Origin: Galdieria sulphuraria
Lineage: Eukaryota > Rhodophyta > Bangiophyceae > Galdieriales > Galdieriaceae
Reading direction: 5' to 3'
DNA length: 64,000 bases
Assembly: GCF_000341285.1 (NCBI RefSeq)
Contig: NW_005178475.1
Coordinates: 248,001 to 312,000, forward strand
Shown: piece after piece, positions 56,717 through 64,000 of the stretch
How the letters are laid out: every line of letters begins with the position of its first letter
Position numbering within the stretch: the stretch's first letter is position 1
Notes under the pieces: model-generated
What the model was told of the DNA's origin: nothing
The model's input: the letters and a program-made list of their open reading frames with translations, nothing else
Databases searched by the model: none
Program-made: the position numbers and the translations under genes

Positions 56717-57721
56717 TCAAAGGGGAGGTTGATGATCATCTTCCAAGGCTCCTTCAGAATCTTCCTTGCGATCATCCAGTTCTTGTTGATACTTTTCAAG
56801 TAACCACTCAATGATTTGGTCTCGATAATAAGCAGCCTTATCATAGTCTTCTTTGTTGACAGCCTCCTTGATGCGTTCTCTCCACTCATCTATGGGATAA
56901 ATCGTATTGAGTTTTTCTTTTGCTTCTGACAATAATAATGAGTCTTGAATTCTTTTGGATACATCCAATATCGCTCTCCATTTCAATATTTGTGAAGAAT
57001 ATTTTGCCTCATTAACCAAATGAAATACCACAGCATTCAACGACTTTCGAGAAACAAGTTCAACAAACGACTCGGGAAACAAAATACGGACAAATGAGCC
57101 AGCAATTTCTTTCTGAATCTTTTCTAGTCTTTCACCCGAATGTCTAAGCACCAACTGGTTGACATACAAATCGCATCCAAAACGAATACCAATATTGAGT
57201 GCATCGGAAGGTCTCGCTTCCATCCACTTTTCCACTTGGTTGCCACACTTTATCCATATTCGAGCATACAATGACTTTTGAGAAACATGAGTGATGGCAA
57301 CTTTTACTATTTTGGCACCTTGTATCAAAAGTAATCTATAAAACAAATCGTATGTAGAAGGACGTGGGGCTTTTACACCAGAAAGTGCCAAAGCAATGCT
57401 CTGTGCTTCAACACTTCCTATCAGAATGGGAAGCATCCAATAGGGATCCTTGGCTGAGTGAATGAGCACAATGTGTCCTTGTAGATAGGAACCAACGGCA
57501 CAAACACGGGCTAAAACATATTTTGGGTCATTTTCAGGGCTCCAAGTGGCTGTTTGAAACTCTTCAGACGACGAAATGAGGTGCAGTCTTGGTGGTCGTT
57601 TTAGGGGATGAAGAAAACGGTGTCTTTGGATACAGCGGTGTCGAAAGTTGAATAGAGTACCACCAGAACAAATACTTTCATAACTACCACACCAACTAGG
57701 ACAATATGAACAAGTGTTCAT
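56717..57721 (-). CDS. Bifunctional nuclease domain protein with UVR motif (BBD-like)
   Basis: One exon, 334 residues from the ATG MNTCSYCPSW. The DUF151/bifunctional nuclease domain spans about residues 80-210: WMLPILIGSVEAQSIALALS, RPSTYDLFYRLLLIQGAKI and ARPSDALNIGIRFGCDLYVN. Near the C-terminus a UVR motif (RIKEAVNKEDYDKAAYYRDQI) is present. The same domain order is found in plant BBD proteins, which are reported to have RNase and DNase activity and to act in defence. A cysteine-rich, basic start may be a transit peptide. It sits 52 nt upstream of the LIM gene on the same strand. Confidence 0.85.
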   Translation of the reverse strand: MNTCSYCPSWCGSYESICSGGTLFNFRHRCIQRHRFLHPLKRPPRLHLISSSEEFQTATWSPENDPKYVLARVCAVGSYLQGHIVLIHSAKDPYWMLPILIGSVEAQSIALALSGVKAPRPSTYDLFYRLLLIQGAKIVKVAITHVSQKSLYARIWIKCGNQVEKWMEARPSDALNIGIRFGCDLYVNQLVLRHSGERLEKIQKEIAGSFVRILFPESFVELVSRKSLNAVVFHLVNEAKYSSQILKWRAILDVSKRIQDSLLLSEAKEKLNTIYPIDEWRERIKEAVNKEDYDKAAYYRDQIIEWLLEKYQQELDDRKEDSEGALEDDHQPPL

Positions 57722-57862
57722 AATGAAATAAAATACAACACTAGTTTCTGTACACAATAATATCGACAATAAGTGCGTTCTTTGTCAAAATGCATTCAAT
57801 AATTCATTATTATTTAAGAGTTTTTGAAGCGCCCATTTATTTTCAAAGCAGCAGTAGTGATC

Positions 57863-60800
57863 ATGCCGGAGGCTCCTTATGCTTTTGCCAAGTTGGAGGG
57901 TAAGGTTTTTTTGAGTAACGGTGTCGATGTCAACTTCGAGTATTACATTCATAGCGATAGTGTGCTATTTGGTAGGTCAGCAGGAAATCCTGAAAGGTAA
58001 GTATGAAAACGTTTCACACAAGAGACTACCTCAACAAGACTTTAGGCCTCTGGAACCTGGTGATAGGGAAGTCGATTGCGGTGTAGGAGACTCAAATAAA
58101 CTGTCGAGAAAACACGCACAGTTTAAGTATAACAGAAATACCGGAAAATACGAAATCAAATGTTTGGGCAAAAACGGCGTCTCCGTTGTTACTGACGAAA
58201 AAACTGTCTTTTTGAACCAAGAGTCACCTCCTTTTCCTCTAAAGTCAAGAAGTCTTCTGCAAATGGGTGATTGTCTCTTTATATTTCTGCTTCCCATCGG
58301 TGCAGACAATCCTTCCGTCTCTTTTGCAAAGAGTCGTCCAAAGAGAGACTGGTCAAAGGCAGATATTCAAGCTTTACGCTCTGGGTTGGTGAAGCTAGGC
58401 TTCGGAAGATGGAAAGAAATCAACGAATTGACTGGTGGTCGGCTTTTGGATCATAGTGAGGAAGAAATCTCACAAGTTGCAAGAAGCATTGTTGCAAAGT
58501 GTTATGTAAGTATTTTTGGCAATATTGATTGTCTCATTTTTTTTTCTAATGGAGAAAATTCAGATAAGTGCAAGAGCACAAAGTGAACGTAAAGCCATGC
58601 TCGAAATAATCTGTGACAGTTTAGAAGGAACAGAAGAAGAAAAGGAACATAAAGTGAACGCACTGATAAAGGAAGCGGAGAAAGATTTTCACCCGAGTGA
58701 GAAAGGAAAGGTTGGTGAAGTATTTTTAGAGAGAAAGGATGTCTTTAACATTGAATTAGTATTTGAGATGGGCTAGAAAGCTTAGATTGTTGCAACGAGT
58801 ACAACAGGTGGTTCATGACCCGTCATTACTAAAGCTTAAAGAAGGTAAACTTTTCGTTAACACCGTAGTAAGTAAACAATTGTTTTACATTTTAGTTGTT
58901 GTCATATTCGTATGAATGATAGCCTCCTGCACCTTGGTGGCGTCCTGAAGATGACATGAATCTTGTCATTGGAATTTATAAACACGGATATGGTAATGCT
59001 GAAGATATTAGGAAGGATCCTGAGCTGGGTTTTCATGATCGTACTAGTCCTTCTGTTGCCTCGTCATCGGCGAGTAACAAACAGGCAAAGGAATCTAATC
59101 GTCAAGGAGATGGTGAGGATGACGAGGAAGACTTTGAAGAGGATGAAGAAGAGGAAGAAAATGAAGAGCAGGAAACATCTGTGAATCAGTTTGAGAGAAA
59201 AACGGAGGAGCAAAATGTCGAAAACTCAGTGAAAAGACAAGATGCCGAGCTTTCTTCGTTACCTTCGTTTCCTCCAGCAGATGCTATAATGAGGAGATTG
59301 AAGAGCGTTCTGGTGGCTTGCATGAAAGATATGGTTCGTCTTATGAAGGAAGATTCAAAGGCAACGGGAAGAAAGGCCGTCAAGAAAGAAAGTGGACACA
59401 TTGCTGGAGAAGCAGATGAAAATGGAGAAGGAACGAGGAGTACAAATTTAACCAAAAAGGAAATGACAGAATTGGAAAAACTTGTTGTTTCTTACGGCTT
59501 GTTTTACCAGAATGAAGGGTATGAAGGACGTTCATCGCTATAGCTTATTTTCTGATTCATTTCCATCTAGTCAAAGAGACTGGAAACAGTTTGCTCTCGT
59601 ATCTAAGCTTTTGGAAGACAAAAGTGAAGATGTGTTGGAAGCGGCTTTCTTGAAGTTAATGCGAGAATGTTATTCCGTTTTGGAAGGTCCAATTCTTGGT
59701 CAAACATATGCGGAAACTTTCAGAGCAGAGTTGACAGAGACACAACTAGCATCCTTGGAGACAGACTTTCGTCAGTTTCGAAACGCATCCACCTTCAATC
59801 TTAGCATTGAAAGAAGCCGCTCTATACTTGAGAGCATTTCTCTGTTTCGTTTTTTACGTCTTCGTGTCCTGCCTGACCCTAATCTTCCTGAAACGGTTAA
59901 AAATTGTCGTAAAATGAAGGAACTTCCCTTTTGGTGGCGTTCAGTCCACGACAGAGCTTTACTTTATGGAGTAGATAGGCATGGTTTGAATAATTGGGAG
60001 GCAATTGCGGAAGATCCCGAGTTGGGTTTCCCTGCAACTCTTGAAAAATTGGCGCAGAAAAAGCAAAATGTAAATTCTTCCTTTGTGTTTATGATTGATG
60101 TCAAGCTCATTGATATTCGTTGTAGGAGTCGAGTGCCGTCAATGAAAAGGACTACAAGTTTCCCAAGGCTAAAATTTGTCAGAAACGGTTCAATTTATTA
60201 CTTGACCTGTTTATATCGAGCTTGGACTCTCTTGATGATTCATACAGTACAATGCAACGTATGTCAATGTGTAAATTTGTTCATGATGCCTAACCTTTTT
60301 TGTTGTTTGTATATACAGACTCGGCCTCTCCATTGGTATATGATGCTTTACAGTTCAATGGAGAGATATTGGAGGAACAACCTCTGGTTATGGTTGGAGA
60401 TCCTCGTGGAGTCGTAGAAATTCCGAGAAAACAAGAGACCCGAGAATTGCGTCTCCCATTTGATGTTGGATGTGGACTCGTTATTCTCAATCTTGGACAC
60501 ATCGATCGTCGACCTCATTACTATAACTCGAGAGAGATTTTTCCAGTTGGTTTCAAGTCAGTTCGATTGATGCAAGGACAGGTAATTATTTCACACGATA
60601 AAATCTTGTCATATACATATATTAAGAGGGAATCTGCATAGGGTAGAGAAAGTACAGCTGTTCGTGGACGATTCTTGTGCGAAGTTCTGGATGGAGGCGA
60701 TATAGGTCCCTTGTTTTCAGTGTCGGCATTATCAAACTTACCATCTTTAGATGAATGGAATGAAGATGTAGTGCTTTCGAAGAAGACATTTACAATAATT

Positions 60801-61282
60801 GAAAGAAATCCCACTGTGGCATGGTAGGGAAATCCGTTTTATTGACGCTGGATTTTGTTTTTACCAGTGAGTTCGCGGTTAGGTTGAAAATTTGCAATGA
60901 ATCAGAGATAGCCTTACATTCGAGCAAAGGAGTTTCAGGCAAAATTGTTGCTGTTTCTGGGAAGGAAAGGTTCGGTTTCTATGATACGACTGTTTTGTAT
61001 TATATCGAGGTAATGTGTGGAACCAGTGAGTTTGAAGAACAATTAATCTGACGTATAATGAATCAGCGGTTGGAAGGTTGTCAGGACTTGGAGGGTTACA
61101 CCAGGAGACAGTTTCCATTGATTAATATTCGCCCAATTGTCATTCGATGCTCTACTGGTGTAATAGAAGAGTCATTGAAAACTATTTGTAGTCACATTGG
61201 AGAACAAAACGATGAAGTTTTTACTTTACCGGAGGAATGGTTTTCAGAAGCAGAAAGTAGAAAGAGACTAAGAAGTGTATGA
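57863..61282 (+). CDS. FHA-SANT-FYR chromatin protein with two CHD-like modules
   Basis: Eleven exons (57863-57996, 58046-58505, 58564-58710, 58781-58867, 58923-59518, 59571-60069, 60126-60258, 60319-60581, 60642-60823, 60868-61009, 61067-61282) sum to 952 residues. An FHA-like domain comes first (SVLFGRSAGNPE, NKLSRKHAQFKY). A SANT-type helix set follows (RDWSKADIQALRSGLVKLGF, GRWKEIN). Two related modules, APWWRPEDDMNLVIGIYKHG with EDIRKDPELGF and LPFWWRSVHDRALLYGVDRH with EAIAEDPELGF, resemble the Trp/Asp-rich segment after the helicase of CHD remodellers; an acidic Glu/Asp run lies between them. The end has an FYRN (LGHIDRRPHYYNSREIFPVG) and FYRC (GKERFGFYDTTVLYYIERL) pair, known from MLL-type methyltransferases. 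No helicase or SET domain is present. Nuclear reader or scaffold is the inferred role. Confidence 0.75.
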
Positions 61283-61425
61283 AAAACAAAATTATATCCA
61301 CAAAAAGTGCTATTTGGAAAAACGCTGAGGAACTTGTTGCATATTGGTAATTCTATAAGAATTATGTCAAAGTAATTGCACAATTTATTGGCGAATAATA
61401 ACAAACTTCTATATAATCAACAAAA

Positions 61426-63460
61426 TTATCCAGGATTGCCATCCAAGTCCAATAGAACAGGCCTCTTCTCCAATCCCACATCTGCGCGGATTTTTTCCAA
61501 TGTCTTCGTATCAGGTATACTATCCAAACCTAATAAAACTAGCGCCATTCTCGACGGTAAATGACGACCCAAAGTCATAAAAGAGATGTTCACATTAGCT
61601 TGTCCCAGAATATTTCCCACCTAATGAATAAAGAGAGCTATAGTCATTCTTCTAAACAGAGACACCTACTTTTCCTATTTGTCCTGGCATGTCAACCTGA
61701 TAATAGGCAAGTACTAGACCTTCTAGAACGAGGTCTACTTCAAATTCACCAATGCAGGTCACATGTGGTCTGTTTCCGATAACACGTCCCTTTATTGGAG
61801 GACTGCCTTTCATTTGCAATGTAATACAATTCTAACCAATAGGAAGCAAAATTCTCAATAGTTGACTGTCGTTTGGTCTCACCTCTTCTCCAACACATCT
61901 CCTTTTTATTTCTGTTATCTGCAATCCATGGACCTTGCCTACCATATCAGCATTCACAACATTAATAACATGATCACTCCCGGGTTCCATGAGACCTTTG
62001 ATAACACCAGTTCTAATCAAACGAGATTCTCCGTCGTCTCCATCATTGCTGTAAAAGTGAATAGTTATGTCACCAGAAAAAGTTCCACCTGCTAATGAAT
62101 ATGCTAGACGTCCTATACAAAGCCATGGAATCCAGTTCAATCGAGAATTAAGAATAATACCACAAACCTAATCTTTCAGCCAATAAGGCACGAGGCTTCA
62201 AATACACCAAAGCATCGGAAGAAACTGCAGGGGCGTTGACTAACGTAGGAACCAACTCACCACAAAGCGCCGACATCACAGCCTCCGCAATTTCGATAGC
62301 AACATCAAGCTGAGCCTGATAAGAAAAGGTCACTGAATGACTGACAACTCTTTCATCTGATTGCTTACTTCCACCGTTGAAGCTCCAAGATGAGGAGTTG
62401 CCAAGACCTTCGGGTGCTTTGACAACCGTTCAGAAGGAGAATCGGGGATCTTTGAAGGAGGCTCCGTCACAAAACAGTCAATACCAGCTCCTGCAAGTCT
62501 TCCATTATTCAAATACTCTAACAAAGCTTCCTCATCAATCAGCCCACCGCGAGCTATATTGAGAAGCCTTGCACCAGGTTTGACTTTCGACAGGAGTTCT
62601 CGGTTCACCATATTACGAGTCGTTTCTATAAGTGGTACGTGCAACGTTATAAAATCGCTATTGCTAAACACAGTTTCCAACGGTTCTAAATTCACTCCTA
62701 AACTCTTGGCGGTCTCTTCTGAAGTGTAGGGATCGAAAGCCAATACTTTCATTCCTAGACCTTTTGCTCTACGAGACACTTCTCTACCGATGCGTCCAAG
62801 GCCAACGACTCCCAGCCATTTTCCTTCAAGTGAAGTTCCAATGTACGCATTTCTGTCCCATATACCTCGTTTCAAACCAGCGTCTGCAGAAGTGAGAAAC
62901 CTAAACCGCATCAAATATATCAGAGTTGGCTAAAAAAGGAGTCTCCATACCTTGACAATGCACAAATATGTGCGATTGTATGTTCTGCAGCTGCTATACA
63001 GTTTCCAGTTGGTGCATTGACCACAAGAATACCTCTCTCAGTTGCTGCTTGCAAGTCAATATTGTCGACTCCAACGCCAGCTCTACCAACCACTCGGAGC
63101 TTCTTTCCTGCAAGAATGAGTTCCCTGTTGACCTAATGTTCCTTTTCATTACAATTGACTCCAACAGTATTGAAAGCATACTTTGGTAGCAGAACGAACG
63201 ATCAACGCGTCATATTGAGGAATTTCGTTCAACAATTCCTCGGGTGACAAACCATATTTCGAGTCGACAATAAAGTCTTTTTGCAAGATAGCAACTCCTT
63301 CATCTGATAGTTTTTCTGTGACAAGAATACGGTCACGATAACCATTCTCCATCGACAGAAGCTTCCTCCGCCTTACACAACAAACCAATGACAAATAATT
63401 TGACAAAAATGTATATAGAAAATCAACGTTTTTCTTTCGTTTATAAAAGTATACACGCAT
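61426..63460 (-). CDS. serA: D-3-phosphoglycerate dehydrogenase
   Basis: Exons 63460-63182, 63132-62951, 62900-62369, 62315-62168, 62112-61883, 61831-61670 and 61620-61426 give 575 residues. The start of the conserved core is RDRILVTEKLSDEGVAIL. The NAD site is LGVVGLGRIGREVSRRAKGL, with NIARGGLIDEEALLEYLNN and HLGASTVEAQLDVAIEIAEA carrying catalytic Arg, Glu and His. A serine-rich intervening domain and a C-terminal ACT domain (VGNILGQANVNISFMTLGRH) give the long plant/bacterial type. The enzyme starts the phosphorylated serine pathway. The first 36 residues (MRVYFYKRKKNVDFLYTFL) are basic and may target an organelle; a start at 63352 (MENGYRDRI) is the alternative. Confidence 0.94.
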
Positions 63461-63532
63461 TCACACACAAGCACGAGTGACAACACAAGTTGTACAGGTT
63501 TGATAATCAAAAGAAGGTACAGTCTAAACAAT

Positions 63533-64000
63533 TTACCAAATATACGGTAAAAAACCATTACATTTGTTTTTTGGCTCAGTAACTTCACAATTTTGCACTA
63601 AATAAGTCAACTCATCATACATATCGGAGCTATCATCGACGAAGTCGCTCTGAACAATGCCATTTTCAGTAAATTTTTCATAGGGACTATATAATTCCGT
63701 AGTTAGACCTTCCGTGCTTCGCACACTAGAAACGGACCCACAAGTGTCCTCTTCCGTTTGTTCCACATGCGAATCCTGAAATGATTCTCGTTCTTCTGAG
63801 GGTGTAGAACTCAACTGCTCCATCGAACTCACATGACGCGGTTCCGTCTGCAACGAAACAGGAAAACAAGACGTGATCGATATACTTTCGTGTAATTCTG
63901 AATTGACGGGTTCTCCACAAGAAACTAACGTAACACCATCGGTCTGTGAACTCCCAGAGCATGCAAATGCTTCCTGTGTGAAAGAATCCACAGAATTGTT
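63533..64000 (-). CDS. Acidic Ser/Thr-rich protein, C-terminal part (runs off right edge)
   Basis: The frame is open from the window edge to the stop at 63533-63535. The visible 155 residues are rich in Ser, Thr, Glu and Asp (LSSTPSEERESFQDSHVEQT, VRSTEGLTTELYSPYEK) and end KNKCNGFLPYIW. No domain is recognised. The composition suggests a disordered tail of a larger protein whose body lies beyond the window. A spliced upstream part cannot be seen. Coding status rests on frame length and amino-acid composition only. Confidence 0.45.
   Translation of the reverse strand, partial: NNSVDSFTQEAFACSGSSQTDGVTLVSCGEPVNSELHESISITSCFPVSLQTEPRHVSSMEQLSSTPSEERESFQDSHVEQTEEDTCGSVSSVRSTEGLTTELYSPYEKFTENGIVQSDFVDDSSDMYDELTYLVQNCEVTEPKNKCNGFLPYIW

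Overview
The window is nuclear DNA of a unicellular red alga, most likely a cyanidiophyte close to Galdieria. The grounds are about 45 tightly packed protein genes on both strands; short GT-AG introns, mostly about 45-60 nt; intergenic gaps often under 100 nt; an AT-leaning base composition; and a spliced gene for a CpcT/CpeT-type phycobiliprotein lyase (30319-31378). Other eukaryotic markers are ribosomal protein eL27A/uL15, Rab6, VPS36, UGGT, small TIM13 and a PPR protein. Genus-level assignment is inference. Gene models were built by hand: splice sites were chosen so that frames join and conserved motifs stay intact, and the summed exon lengths of the spliced models are multiples of three.

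Layout. 1-8107: the 3' end of a Nudix hydrolase gene, a starch-binding/NYN ribonuclease fusion (-), a MidA/NDUFAF7 methyltransferase, a BAR-like protein, bleomycin hydrolase, RPL27A and a six-repeat Myb protein. 8107-18028: an ArsS-type radical SAM enzyme, a striatin-like WD40 protein (-), a metallo-beta-lactamase-fold hydrolase, a GDT1/TMEM165 transporter, translesion polymerase REV1 and a DprA-like SLOG protein (-). 18253-25644: a HEAT-repeat protein, a small-molecule/protein methyltransferase, Rab6 (-), a SAM-type mitochondrial carrier (-), phosphatidylglycerophosphate synthase, a UBTD-like protein and a SANT protein (-). About 1.2 kb without a recognisable gene follows (25835-27078). 27079-40875: PPR protein, CpcT-like lyase, VPS36 (-), fused dehydroquinase/shikimate dehydrogenase, glycerate kinase and an eight-exon UGGT (-). 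40986-48516: a four-helix membrane protein, a possible 60-residue protein, TIM13, cyclophilin H and a C2H2 protein (all -), then a J-domain protein, a decayed methyltransferase gene, a ubiquitin protease and a ROK sugar kinase. 48665-64000: a coiled-coil protein, arogenate dehydrogenase and an rRNA methylase (-), a membrane protein, a LIM protein and a bifunctional-nuclease protein (-), a large FHA/SANT/FYR protein, phosphoglycerate dehydrogenase (-) and the 3' end of a further gene (-).

How genes relate. There is no operon-like system. Metabolic themes are plastid aromatic amino-acid synthesis (dehydroquinase/shikimate dehydrogenase and arogenate dehydrogenase), photorespiration and serine (glycerate kinase, PGDH), phycobilisome assembly (CpcT and possibly the HEAT protein), ER glycoprotein folding (UGGT) and mitochondrial import/exchange (TIM13, SAM carrier). 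The most striking structural trait is compaction. Two convergent pairs share stop-codon bases on opposite strands (21263-21266 and 35620-35623), and two same-strand neighbours overlap as TGATG (8105-8109 and 22054-22058). No CRISPR array, rRNA, tRNA, virus-like element or intact transposon was seen.
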